A stretch of DNA of 64,000 nucleotides. Origin: an uncultured Oscillospiraceae bacterium. GTDB taxonomy: Bacteria > Bacillota > Clostridia > Oscillospirales > Oscillospiraceae. Every line of letters starts with the position of its first letter. Positions within the stretch are counted from its first letter, which is position 1. The stretch is from assembly GCA_944383195.1 (NCBI GenBank), contig CALWOP010000002.1, positions 1-64,000 of the forward strand. Direction: 5' to 3'. Shown in pieces: positions 7,765-16,352 of the stretch. The notes below the pieces were generated by a model. That model made no database searches. It saw only the letters and a program-made list of their open reading frames with translations, and was not told the DNA's origin. The position numbers and the translations under genes are program-made.

Positions 7765-9594
7765 TTAACCTCCTATTCCCTTGTCCAGGCTGGCTCCGGT
7801 GACTTTGTTGACCAGAGTGTTGCACACCAGGATGGTGATGATCAAAATCAGGTTGATGCCGCTGGAGAAGGCGTACAGGCCCATTTCGTCGAAGTAGTCC
7901 AAGGTCGTGGAGAGGATGAACCCCTGCACGCACAGCAGCATGAACAGGGACAGCTCCCGCAGGCAGGTCATAAAGGGGAGCAGATAGCCGCTGATGATGG
8001 ACGACTTCTGGATGGGGATGATGATCCGGGTCATCCGCTTGACCCAGGGGATGTTCTGGATGATGGCGGCCTCTTCAATTTCCCCGGACAGCTGGAGCAT
8101 GGAGTTGAGGGAGCTGCGGCTGGCAAAGGGGATGTACTTGATGGTACCCACAATGATCAGGATGGTATAAGTATTGAAGAGGTTGATCTTCTCGCTGGAG
8201 AAGAGGATGAAGAAAGCCACGCCCACCGCGATGGAGGGCATGAGATATGGGAGAAAGGCCACTGAGTTTACATAGTTTGCCCATTTACTTCGCCTGTTTT
8301 TCGATACGGCATAGCCGATGAGGGTACCCAGGGTACCCGCCAGCAGAGCGCAGCACACGCTGACCCAGATGGTGCCCTTGAAGGCGTTCCAGATGGTCTC
8401 GTTGTGGAGGATGCCCTTCTGGCCGTACATCCCGTTCTCCGTCACATTTTCGTCGGTGGTCCACCACTTGGTGGTAAGGTTATCCGGGTCGCCGGTGTAG
8501 AGGAAGGAATAGTCGCCGGGGTTGGGCAGGAAAGTCTCAAAGGCAAAGGAGACGATGGGGAAAATGCTGGTGAAGAAGGTGGTCACCACAAGGATGAGGG
8601 CGATGACATACTTGCCCACCTTCCCCAGGTTGATCTTGGAGATCTGGCCGGACTTGCCGGTGACGGTGGTATAGCTCTTGCGGCTTTGGAGGCTGAGCTG
8701 GTTGAGCAGCATGATGGCCACGCCGAAGATCATCATAATGATCGCCAGGATACTGGCCTCGCCGGTATACTTGGAGTTCATGGACACATACTTGGTGGCC
8801 AAGGTGGTGAGATTCAGGTAGTGGGGCACGGGGTAAGAGCCCATGGCGCTGCCGAACACCAGCAGGACGGTGGACAAAATGGCGGGCTTGACCATAGGCA
8901 GGGTGATGCGGCACATGATCCGCCACTTGGGGGTGTCCAGGATGGTGGCCGCCTCCTCCAGGTTGGCGTCCATGTTCCTAAAAATGCCGCCGATGAGGAT
9001 ATAGGCAAAGGGGGCGTAGTGCAGGCCCAGCACCACCAGGCTGGGGAACAGGCCCTTGCACCACCAGATGGGCATATTGATGCCCAATGTGGCGGCCAGC
9101 AGGCCGTTGGAGGTCCCGGTGACGGCGTTGGAGTTGAACATATTCTGCCACACCACCGCCAGGGTCCACTGGGGCATGATATAGGGGAAAATAAAGATGG
9201 AACTGAGGTATTTGCGCCAGGCCAGGTTGGTGCGGGTCACGAGAAAGGCGAACACTCCGCCGAAAAGGATGGCTACCACGCAGGTCCCCACCGCCAGCCA
9301 GATGGTGTTGAGCAAAGGCGTCCACAGATTGGTCTTGGCCATGGGGCTGGTGAAAAGGTCAATGTAATTGACGATGGTATACCCCGCGCTCTGGCCGGTG
9401 AGGTGGGCGTCGATGGTGCCGGGGTGGATCTTAAAGGTGTCCTCCACAATGGCAATGATGGGGGCCACAGTGCTGAAGGTAAGCACAATGCCCATCAGCA
9501 GCAGGATCACATTGTGGGGCTTGGAGAAATAGGTTTTGATTTTATTCAGCCGGATGGCGGACGGACTGGCCCGCCGGATATTCATTTGGTCCAT
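7765..9594 (-). CDS. Fused double permease of the Fe3+/sugar-phosphate ABC importer
   Basis: 609 residues with about 12 membrane helices. Two binding-protein-dependent transport domains are fused in one chain, each with an EAA-type loop (DANLEEAATILDTPKWRIM and GEIEEAAIIQNIPWVKRM). This is the FbpB/AfuB/PotBC-like architecture. AAAGGAG lies 7 bases before the ATG. A stem-loop separates it from the upstream binding-protein gene. Its substrate is set by the binding protein; sugar phosphate, Fe3+ or a phosphonate are all possible by family. Confidence 0.88.
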   Translation of the reverse strand: MDQMNIRRASPSAIRLNKIKTYFSKPHNVILLLMGIVLTFSTVAPIIAIVEDTFKIHPGTIDAHLTGQSAGYTIVNYIDLFTSPMAKTNLWTPLLNTIWLAVGTCVVAILFGGVFAFLVTRTNLAWRKYLSSIFIFPYIMPQWTLAVVWQNMFNSNAVTGTSNGLLAATLGINMPIWWCKGLFPSLVVLGLHYAPFAYILIGGIFRNMDANLEEAATILDTPKWRIMCRITLPMVKPAILSTVLLVFGSAMGSYPVPHYLNLTTLATKYVSMNSKYTGEASILAIIMMIFGVAIMLLNQLSLQSRKSYTTVTGKSGQISKINLGKVGKYVIALILVVTTFFTSIFPIVSFAFETFLPNPGDYSFLYTGDPDNLTTKWWTTDENVTENGMYGQKGILHNETIWNAFKGTIWVSVCCALLAGTLGTLIGYAVSKNRRSKWANYVNSVAFLPYLMPSIAVGVAFFILFSSEKINLFNTYTILIIVGTIKYIPFASRSSLNSMLQLSGEIEEAAIIQNIPWVKRMTRIIIPIQKSSIISGYLLPFMTCLRELSLFMLLCVQGFILSTTLDYFDEMGLYAFSSGINLILIITILVCNTLVNKVTGASLDKGIGG

Positions 9595-9621
9595 ATGATC
9601 TCTCCTTTATGCCGGGATGGG

Positions 9622-9669
9622 AAAGCGCCCTTGGAAGCGGCGGATTTCACCTGCGTCCAAGGGCGCTTT
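9622..9669 (-). terminator. Stem-loop between binding-protein and permease genes
   Basis: A perfect 14-base stem (AAAGCGCCCTTGGA and its complement) with a ~20-base loop. On the minus strand it ends in a weak T run. Such hairpins after a binding-protein gene commonly stop part of the transcription or protect the upstream mRNA, giving more binding protein than permease. Confidence 0.6.
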
Positions 9670-9738
9670 GTTGTGCCTATGCTCGGAAGCGAGATTCAGC
9701 AACGCCCGGGCAGACGGTTGTTCCGGACAAGAGGGCCG

Positions 9739-11133
9739 TTAGCCCGCGCTGTACTTATCCAGCATCTCGATCCAGCTGCCCACGGTGAAGGAGACGGAAG
9801 CGCAGTACTCGGGGTCCTCCAGAACCAGCTTGCCGTCGCCCACCCACCAGTCGTAGCCGTGGTCGTTGAGGGCAGCAAACTCCACAGTGGTGCCATCCTC
9901 GGCCATGCCGCCGGTCTGGTGGTGATAGATCTCCTCGTTCTCAGCGGCCACATTGGGGTTGGAGGAGTAGCCGCCGATGTCCTTGCCCCAGGCGGAGAAG
10001 CCGTCGGCGGTGCAGGTCATGTAGGCGATAAAGGCGCAGGCGGTCCAGGGCAGGGGGCTGTTGTCGGTGACGAACAGGTAGTGGCAGTAGCCAAAGCCGC
10101 CCATGCCGGTGTAGCCGTCATTGTAAGCGGCCACGGTGATGTTGTTCTTGGACACGGAGGCAGACTCCTCCACAGAGCGCAGCTTGGAGTACACAATGAG
10201 GCCAAACTGGTCAGTGGCGGACTGGTCCACCAGGGTGTTGCAGATGGGGCCGTCGTCGGTCTGGGCGTTGTAGCTGCCAACCCAGAGCTTGATCCAGGCC
10301 AGGGCATACTTGCCGTTCTCGCCCAGGCCCAGGCTCTCGGCCTCAGAGGCCATGGCGTCGATAGTGGGCTGGAAGTAGGCCTGCTCCTCAGCGCTGAGGG
10401 CGTCGAAAGCCTCTTTCAGCATGGCGGAGTAGTCGTCCCGGGTGAGCATATACAGGAAGTTCTTGCCCACGATCTCAGAGTCGATGTCCATGAACAATCC
10501 GTGCTCGCCCTCGGCCACAAAGTCCCAGCAGTTGTCATAGGTCTTGGAGCCGGTGTTGTTGTACATGAAGATCTTGTTCAGGGTCTGGAGAGGCAGATAG
10601 CCCTCATACTCCTCGGCGGTGGTGCCGTTGGCGTCGGCCCAGTCCTTGGGGATGAAGGTGTCCAGAATGCCGGTCTGGACCATCTTGGACTCGATCTGGT
10701 TGCCGTCCTGGATCAGGGTCATGGCAAAGGTGCCGGTGTCCTTCAGGGAGTCGGCGGTGAGCTGATCGAAGATCTTGTTGTTCTTGGGCTGCTGCCACTC
10801 AAACTCCAGGGTATAGCTGGGGTCGATGGTCTGCAGATACTCAATGAACAGGGGCAGGGCGCTCTTGCCGCGGCTGGAGTTGCCCACGCCGTAGAACATC
10901 TTGCCGTTGGACTCCTCAATGGCCTTCTTGGCCAGTTCCTCCAGGGTCATGCCCTGGGCCTCCTGGATGATCTGCTGGGTTGGGGTGAGCGCTTCCGGGG
11001 TCTGAGTCCCCGAGGAGCTGGCAGAGCCGGCGCTGGCCGAGCCTCCGCTCTGGGTGGTAGAGCCGGTCCCGCCGCAGGCCACCAGGGCCAGGGACATGGA
11101 AGCGGCCAGGAGCAAAGAGACGATCCGTTTCAT
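9739..11133 (-). CDS. Extracellular solute-binding lipoprotein of the ABC importer
   Basis: 464 residues from ATG 11133, which has GGAGG 8 bases upstream; the longer reading frame to 11301 lacks a ribosome site. A lipoprotein signal ends in LALVACGG (lipidated Cys20), followed by a Ser/Gly-rich linker. The mature part is a type 2 periplasmic-binding fold (FAMTLIQDGNQIESKM, YNDGYTGMGGFGYCHYLF). First gene of the leftward importer operon; the ligand cannot be read from the sequence. The divergent sensory operon suggests regulated uptake, perhaps of a phosphorylated sugar. Confidence 0.85.
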   Translation of the reverse strand: MKRIVSLLLAASMSLALVACGGTGSTTQSGGSASAGSASSSGTQTPEALTPTQQIIQEAQGMTLEELAKKAIEESNGKMFYGVGNSSRGKSALPLFIEYLQTIDPSYTLEFEWQQPKNNKIFDQLTADSLKDTGTFAMTLIQDGNQIESKMVQTGILDTFIPKDWADANGTTAEEYEGYLPLQTLNKIFMYNNTGSKTYDNCWDFVAEGEHGLFMDIDSEIVGKNFLYMLTRDDYSAMLKEAFDALSAEEQAYFQPTIDAMASEAESLGLGENGKYALAWIKLWVGSYNAQTDDGPICNTLVDQSATDQFGLIVYSKLRSVEESASVSKNNITVAAYNDGYTGMGGFGYCHYLFVTDNSPLPWTACAFIAYMTCTADGFSAWGKDIGGYSSNPNVAAENEEIYHHQTGGMAEDGTTVEFAALNDHGYDWWVGDGKLVLEDPEYCASVSFTVGSWIEMLDKYSAG

Positions 11134-11203
11134 GTTTTTACATCCTCCTTCATCATTTTCACTAAAACACAAGCCGTTTTTCTCAGCCTGTATGGTTATT
11201 TTT

Positions 11204-11232
11204 ATTGTATGCGGAAATGCGGCTGATGAACA
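11204..11232 (-). promoter_or_regulatory. Candidate promoter of the importer operon
   Basis: Minus-strand TACAAT (11204-11209) with TGTTCA at 17-base spacing. The -35 is poor, as expected for an activated promoter. A-rich repeats AACGCA lie just upstream. Confidence 0.4.
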
Positions 11233-11285
11233 GGGGACAAAACTGCGTTTTTTTGCGTTCCCCTGCACTCTTGGTGAAATTTGGA

Positions 11286-11314
11286 TGAACACAGAGGTCA
11301 TATTGTGCTATAAT
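11286..11314 (+). promoter_or_regulatory. Promoter of the sensory trio
   Basis: TGAACA (11286-11291), a 17-base spacer and a perfect TATAAT (11309-11314), about 45 bases before the TTG start at 11359. Confidence 0.5.
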
Positions 11315-11358
11315 GAGTAAAAATTCACAAGAGAAGCTCAGAAAGGAGGGAGGGCCCT

Positions 11359-12399
11359 TTGAACATACCTGCCAGGCGGCGCTTACTCAGTCTTGTGTTG
11401 GCCTGCCTTTTGACAGCGTCAGGCTGCGCGCTGGAACGCAGTGCCCCGGCCCTCTCCGCCTTTGTGCCCTCTGAGGAAGATCGGCTGGTGGTCTACACCT
11501 CCCACAAGGAAGAAGTCTATCAGCCCATCATCAAAGAATTTGAGGAGCGCACCGGCATCTGGGTGGAGCTTGTGCCCGGAGGGACCAACGAGCTGCTGGA
11601 GCGGCTGGCTGAGGAAAAGGACCGCCCCAAAGCGGACGTGATGTTCGGGGGCGGCGTGGACAGCCTGGAGGCCTACCGCGACTGCTTCACCCCTTACTTT
11701 TGTCAGGACTGGGCGCTGCTGACCCCCTCCATGCGCTCCAGCGATGGGTTGTGGACTCCTTTCTCTGCCCTGCCCGTGGTCCTTATCTACAATACCAAGC
11801 TTGTCCCCCAGGGCCGTCTCACCGCCTGGCAGGACCTCTTCTCCCCCGCCTGGCAGGGGCGCATCGCCTTCTGCGACCCCAGCATCTCCGGCTCCTCCTT
11901 TACCGGACTGGTCACCCTGCTCCGGGCTGTCGGCGGCGATGTGGATGATACCCTGATGGCCTTTGCCGTCAGCCTGGACGGGCGGCAGCTGAGCAGCTCC
12001 GGGGATGTGCTTACCTCAGTGGCCAGCGGCACCGACCTTGTGGGAATCACCCTGGAGGAGACCGCCCTGAAGCGGGTGGCGGCCGGGGATGACATCGCCC
12101 TGGTCTATCCGGCAGACGGCACCAGCTGTGTCCCCGACGGGGGCGCCATGGTGAAAAACGCCCCCCACCCGGAAAATGCCCAGCTGTTTCTGGACTTCAT
12201 CTCCGGGGAAGACGTCCAGCGGCGGATGGAGGAGTCCTTTTCCCGCAGGCCCATCCGGTCTGTCCCGGACCATTCCCAAGCGCTTCTCCCCCTGTCCGAA
12301 ATTTCCCTGGTGGACTATGACATCTCCTGGGCCAGCGAACACCACAACGGGGTTCTCATGTCCTGGGCCTTTTTCTTGGGAGGAGGGGAACAGCCGTGA
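11359..12399 (+). CDS. Sensory solute-binding lipoprotein (HptA-like)
   Basis: 346 residues starting at TTG, supported by AAAGGAGG 9 bases upstream. The lipoprotein signal ends LLTASGCA (Cys23). The mature domain is an AfuA/FbpA-type binding fold (LVVYTSHKEEVYQPIIKEF, then ADVMFGGGVDSLEAY and PVVLIYNTKLV). The gene overlaps the following kinase gene by 4 bases (GTGA), so it is likely a sensor component, as HptA is for HptS-HptR in Staphylococcus aureus, where glucose-6-phosphate is sensed. The identity of the ligand here is inference. Confidence 0.8.
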   Translation: MNIPARRRLLSLVLACLLTASGCALERSAPALSAFVPSEEDRLVVYTSHKEEVYQPIIKEFEERTGIWVELVPGGTNELLERLAEEKDRPKADVMFGGGVDSLEAYRDCFTPYFCQDWALLTPSMRSSDGLWTPFSALPVVLIYNTKLVPQGRLTAWQDLFSPAWQGRIAFCDPSISGSSFTGLVTLLRAVGGDVDDTLMAFAVSLDGRQLSSSGDVLTSVASGTDLVGITLEETALKRVAAGDDIALVYPADGTSCVPDGGAMVKNAPHPENAQLFLDFISGEDVQRRMEESFSRRPIRSVPDHSQALLPLSEISLVDYDISWASEHHNGVLMSWAFFLGGGEQP

Positions 12400-14108
12400 A
12401 GCTGAGACACTCTTTCCGCACCCGGCTATTTGCCGGTTTTCTTCTGGCCTCCCTGCTTCCCCTGCTGCTGTGCTCGGCCATGCTGCTGCAGATCTTCCGC
12501 CTGCGCATGGACACCCAGGCACAGGAGGAGTCCCAGGAACAGCTTGACCACGTCATCTCGGTCCTGGACGGCCTGTATGCCGGGTTCCGCCAAACCTCCC
12601 TGGCGCTCCAGGCCAGCCCCTATGTGGCTCCCGCCCTGGCCCAGGGGCAGCAGGACAGCGCCATGGTATACAGCGAGCTGTACAGCGCCACCGAGGGCAG
12701 CCGTTCCAGCGCCCAGTTTGACCTCTATGACCGGGAGGGAATTTGGCGCTACTCCACTCAGAGCTTCCCCATCTATCAGGAGATGCCCATCCACTGGGGG
12801 GTGCTCCACGCCGCCCGGCAAAGTGACGGGCTGGTCTTTTCCCAAGTGGAGGGCAGCGGCGAGGGGAACAGCGCCCCCCTTTTCCAAGGTGCCGCCCACC
12901 TCACCACACCTGATGGCCGGGATGCGGGTTATCTGGTCATCACCATGACCCGGGACGACTTTCACCAGCTGTTGGACGGGACCTACGGAAGCCAGAACGA
13001 TTTGCTGCTGCTCAACCAATACTGGCGGCCTGTATACGCCTCCCAGTCCGCCCTGGCCGATACGCTGGCCCCCCGGCTGCGGGAGCAGCTTCTGGCGGGG
13101 GAAGCCCTTCACCAGGAGGGGGATGAATTTGCCTATGGCACAGCCCTCCAGGAGGAGATGGGCCTATATGCCGTTCTCCAGCTCCCTCAAGCGCTCAACC
13201 AATCCACCCGGGGACTTTTGACCACCGTAACGGTGGGCAGCGCTCTGGTGTGCGTGGTCATTTCCATCCTTATGGGACTGCGGCTAAGCCGGCAGATGTT
13301 TTATCCCATCGAGCGGCTCCACAGCGCCATTGGAGAGGTGGCCCACAACAATCTGGATGTCTATGTGCCGCCCTACCAAAATGACGAGCTGGGGCAGCTT
13401 GCCCAGCGGTTCAACGGTATGCTGGTGGCTCTCAAGCACAACCAGGAACAGCTGGTGGAAAACCAGCGAGAGCTGAATCAGGCCCAGATCCGTATGCTTC
13501 AGGCCCAGCTGAACCCCCATTTTCTGTGCAACACCCTGGACACCATGAAGTGGATCAGCAAGATCAACCAGGTCCCCCAGGTGGCCCTCATGTCCACCAA
13601 TCTGGCGGATATTCTGCGCTTTTGCATCTCCCCGGAGGAGTTTGTTCCCCTCCGGCGGGAGGTGGAGATCTTGCAGCGGTACATAGAGATCCAAAAAATC
13701 CGTCTCTCCGGGGCCTTTTCTTTCCATGCGGAGATCCCCCCGGAGCTGGAGGACTGTCTGGTGCCCAAAATGATACTCCAGCCCATTGTGGAAAACGCCA
13801 TTCTCCACGGCCTGGACGGGGTGGAAGACGGCCACATTCAGATACAGGCGGAGCGGGTGGGGGAAACTCTGCTGAAAATTGTTGTAACGGACAACGGAAA
13901 GGGTCTGCCCCAGGATATGACCGGGGCCTACGCCCACCGCAGCCGGGAGCTGTCCCGGGGACATCTGGGGCTTTACAACGTGGACACGATTTTGCGAAAA
14001 TATTATGGGGAGGACTTTGGCCTGTACCTGTCCGCCGGCCCGCTGGGCCGGGGCGCGGTGGTCTCGGCCACCCTCCCCCTGCGCCGAGAGGAGGAACCGG
14101 AATGCTGA
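12396..14108 (+). CDS. Sensor histidine kinase, YesM/HptS type
   Basis: 570 residues, GTG start inside the stop of the previous gene. Membrane helix 1 at about 12-34, an extracellular domain of ~230 residues, helix 2 at about 274-296, a HAMP linker (MFYPIERLHSAIGEV to DELGQLAQRFNGML), then the His_kinase motif LQAQLNPHFLCNTLD with the phospho-accepting His near residue 375, and a GHKL ATPase domain (PIVENAILHG, DNGKGLP). Probably receives a signal from the preceding binding lipoprotein and phosphorylates the regulator encoded next. Confidence 0.9.
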   Translation: MKLRHSFRTRLFAGFLLASLLPLLLCSAMLLQIFRLRMDTQAQEESQEQLDHVISVLDGLYAGFRQTSLALQASPYVAPALAQGQQDSAMVYSELYSATEGSRSSAQFDLYDREGIWRYSTQSFPIYQEMPIHWGVLHAARQSDGLVFSQVEGSGEGNSAPLFQGAAHLTTPDGRDAGYLVITMTRDDFHQLLDGTYGSQNDLLLLNQYWRPVYASQSALADTLAPRLREQLLAGEALHQEGDEFAYGTALQEEMGLYAVLQLPQALNQSTRGLLTTVTVGSALVCVVISILMGLRLSRQMFYPIERLHSAIGEVAHNNLDVYVPPYQNDELGQLAQRFNGMLVALKHNQEQLVENQRELNQAQIRMLQAQLNPHFLCNTLDTMKWISKINQVPQVALMSTNLADILRFCISPEEFVPLRREVEILQRYIEIQKIRLSGAFSFHAEIPPELEDCLVPKMILQPIVENAILHGLDGVEDGHIQIQAERVGETLLKIVVTDNGKGLPQDMTGAYAHRSRELSRGHLGLYNVDTILRKYYGEDFGLYLSAGPLGRGAVVSATLPLRREEEPEC

Positions 14109-14854
14109 AGGTGCTGGTGGTGGAAGATGAAGAGATGATCCGCAAGGGCATCGTGCTGGCGGTGGACTGGGCCGCCCTGGACTGCGTGGTGGTGGGGGAA
14201 GCCGCCAACGGAGAAGAGGCCCTGGCCGCTGTGGAGCGGTACGCCCCCTCCCTCATCATCACCGACCTGAAAATGCCCAAAATGGACGGCATTGAGATGC
14301 TCCGTCAGCTGCGGGAACGGGGAAACCACGCCTATGTCATCATCCTCACCGCCTATGACAGCTTCTCCTACGCCCAAAGCGCCCTGCGTCTGGGGGCGGT
14401 GGATTTCCTGCTCAAGCCCTTCCACGACGGGGAGCTGGAGCAGGCGGTGCAGGCCCTGCGAAAGCGCATGGAGCTTCAGGAGGGGGAAAAGGGGGCGGCA
14501 GCCCCCATCCTTGGTCTCAAAAAGGGGGACAAGAGCAAATATGTCCTCCAGGCCATGGACTACATCGGCTCCCATTATTCTGACCCCAACATCACCGTGG
14601 GCGAGATCGCCCAGCACCTGGGGCTGAGCGAAGGGCACCTCAGCCACACGTTCAAAAAGGAGACAGACTACACCCTGCTCAACTATCTGACCCGCTACCG
14701 CATCCACAAGGCCATGGAGCTGCTGCGGGACTGCCGCCTAAAGGTCTATGAGGTGGCGGAGCAGGTAGGGTACAAGGATATCACCTATTTTTCCGCCACA
14801 TTTAAAAAGATGGTGGGGATGAGCCCCTCTGAGTACCAGGACACCAGCATCTAA
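14102..14854 (+). CDS. AraC-type response regulator, YesN/HptR type
   Basis: 250 residues. A receiver domain (MLKVLVVEDEEMIRKGI) with the phosphorylated Asp55 in LIITDLKMP and Lys near 107 (FLLKPF), then an AraC DNA-binding domain with two helix-turn-helix motifs (VGEIAQHLGLSEGHLSHTFK and VYEVAEQVGYKDITYFSATFK). It overlaps the kinase stop by 7 bases. It likely activates the divergent importer operon. Confidence 0.92.
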   Translation: MLKVLVVEDEEMIRKGIVLAVDWAALDCVVVGEAANGEEALAAVERYAPSLIITDLKMPKMDGIEMLRQLRERGNHAYVIILTAYDSFSYAQSALRLGAVDFLLKPFHDGELEQAVQALRKRMELQEGEKGAAAPILGLKKGDKSKYVLQAMDYIGSHYSDPNITVGEIAQHLGLSEGHLSHTFKKETDYTLLNYLTRYRIHKAMELLRDCRLKVYEVAEQVGYKDITYFSATFKKMVGMSPSEYQDTSI

Positions 14855-14871
14855 ACAAAGGAGTTGAACCT

Positions 14872-15525
14872 ATGATACGCGCCGTGCTGTTTGACCTGGA
14901 TGGAGTGCTGGTGGATACCGACGCCCTCCATTATCAGGCCTGGAAAGAACTGGCGGACCGTTTAAACATTCCCTTCACCCCCGAACAGGGCAACCGCTGC
15001 CGGGGCGTTTCCCGGATGGACAGTCTGGAAATCGTGCTGGAGCGGTCCCCCCGGGCCTATTCTCCGGAAGAAAAAGAGACCTTTGCCCGGGAAAAGAATG
15101 CCCGCTACCAGGCCATGCTCTCCGCCCTCACCCCGGAACACACCACCCCCGGGGCCGCCGCCGTCCTTCAGACGCTGCGGAAACGGGGCTACCGGCTGGC
15201 TCTGGCCTCGGGGAGCAAAAACGCTGGCCTCATCCTGGAGCGCACAGGCCTGGGCCGGCTGCTGGATGCGGTGGCGGACGGCACCATGATCACCCGCTCC
15301 AAGCCAGACCCTGAGGTCTTTCTCACCGCCGCCCGGCTGCTGGAGGTCCCGCCCGCCCAGTGCGTGGCGGTGGACGACGCCCTGGCCGGAATCCAGGCCG
15401 GCCGAGCCGCGGGAATGGGCACCGTTGCCTTTGGCGACGCCGCCCTCCATCAGGCGGGGGACCACAACATCCAAACCCTGGAACAGCTTCTACCGCTGTT
15501 TCCGGCCCAGGAGGAACGTCCATGA
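14872..15525 (+). CDS. pgmB: Beta-phosphoglucomutase
   Basis: 217 residues of the HAD superfamily. Nucleophile Asp8 and acid/base Asp10 in FDLDGVLVDTD, cap residues HYQAWKELAD, motif II Ser in LASGSKNA, motif III Lys in SKPDPEVF and motif IV VAVDDALAGIQA. It interconverts beta-glucose-1-phosphate and glucose-6-phosphate, usually after a sugar phosphorylase. Position 17 bases behind the response regulator, with AAGGAG, suggests the same operon and supports a sugar-phosphate theme. Confidence 0.88.
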   Translation: MIRAVLFDLDGVLVDTDALHYQAWKELADRLNIPFTPEQGNRCRGVSRMDSLEIVLERSPRAYSPEEKETFAREKNARYQAMLSALTPEHTTPGAAAVLQTLRKRGYRLALASGSKNAGLILERTGLGRLLDAVADGTMITRSKPDPEVFLTAARLLEVPPAQCVAVDDALAGIQAGRAAGMGTVAFGDAALHQAGDHNIQTLEQLLPLFPAQEERP

Positions 15526-16310
15526 TCCGACTGATTGCCAGCGACATTGACGGGACGCTCCTTCACGGGGACCAGACGGAAATTTCCCCGGCTGTCTTTG
15601 GGGAAATCCACCGTCTGCGGAACAAGGGAATTTTATTTTGCCCCGCCAGCGGGCGGCAGTACAGCAGCCTGCGCCGTCTCTTTGCCCCGGTGGCCGGGGA
15701 GCTGAGCTACATCTGTGAAAACGGGGCGGTGGTGTATGGGCCGGGCAGCCCCGGACCTGTTTTATCCAAAACCCCCATGCCTCAGGACCGGGCGCTGGCC
15801 CTTTGTCACGAGATTTTGGACATTGACTCCTGTGAAGTCCTGATCTCCGGCGCCAATACCAGCTACCTGTGCCCAAAGAAAGCGGACATTGTGGATCACA
15901 TCCGGTATTTTGTGGGCAACAACACGACGCTTCTCTCCGCTCCGGAGGACATTGAGGAAGAACTCATAAAAGTGTCCGCCTACTGCCGGGAGGGCGCTGT
16001 TTCCATTGAGCCCCTCCTCTCCCCCCGCTGGGGCGGCGAATTCCGGTGCGCCGTGGCCGGGGAGAAGTGGCTGGACTTCACCCTGGCAGACAAGGGGACG
16101 GGCCTGCGACAGCTGTGCGCCGCCCTGGGCATCTCCCAGGAAGAGGTCATGGCCTTTGGGGACAACTACAATGATCTGCCCATGCTGCGCCAGGCCGGTC
16201 AGGCCTACATCATGGAAAACGCCGTGGATGAACTGAAGGGACAATTTTCCCTCTCATGCAGGCGGGTCGAGGAGATCCTTGCCTCCCTCTTACCTATTTA
16301 CACAAAATAA
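15522..16310 (+). CDS. Cof-type HAD phosphatase
   Basis: 262 residues. Asp8/Asp10 in IASDIDGTLL, motif II SGRQYSSL, a C2-type cap of about 100 residues, Lys in LADKGTGLRQL and motif IV MAFGDNYNDLPML. Family members dephosphorylate sugar phosphates, flavin precursors and similar small phosphates; the substrate is not readable here. It overlaps pgmB by 4 bases (ATGA) and has AGGAGG upstream. Confidence 0.88.
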   Translation: MIRLIASDIDGTLLHGDQTEISPAVFGEIHRLRNKGILFCPASGRQYSSLRRLFAPVAGELSYICENGAVVYGPGSPGPVLSKTPMPQDRALALCHEILDIDSCEVLISGANTSYLCPKKADIVDHIRYFVGNNTTLLSAPEDIEEELIKVSAYCREGAVSIEPLLSPRWGGEFRCAVAGEKWLDFTLADKGTGLRQLCAALGISQEEVMAFGDNYNDLPMLRQAGQAYIMENAVDELKGQFSLSCRRVEEILASLLPIYTK

Positions 16311-16339
16311 AAATCCCCCGGCTTGGCCGGGGGATTTTT
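16310..16339. terminator. Bidirectional terminator
   Basis: A 13-base stem (AAAATCCCCCGGC and complement) with a TTG loop, U-rich on both strands, between converging genes. Confidence 0.9.
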
Positions 16340-16352
16340 ATTTTATCATTTT

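Noticed and set aside
8404..11226. A 940-codon open frame on the plus strand
   Set aside because: It lies antisense to the well-supported permease and binding-protein genes, has a low-complexity Gly/His/Val composition and no domain; it is a shadow of GC-rich codon use.
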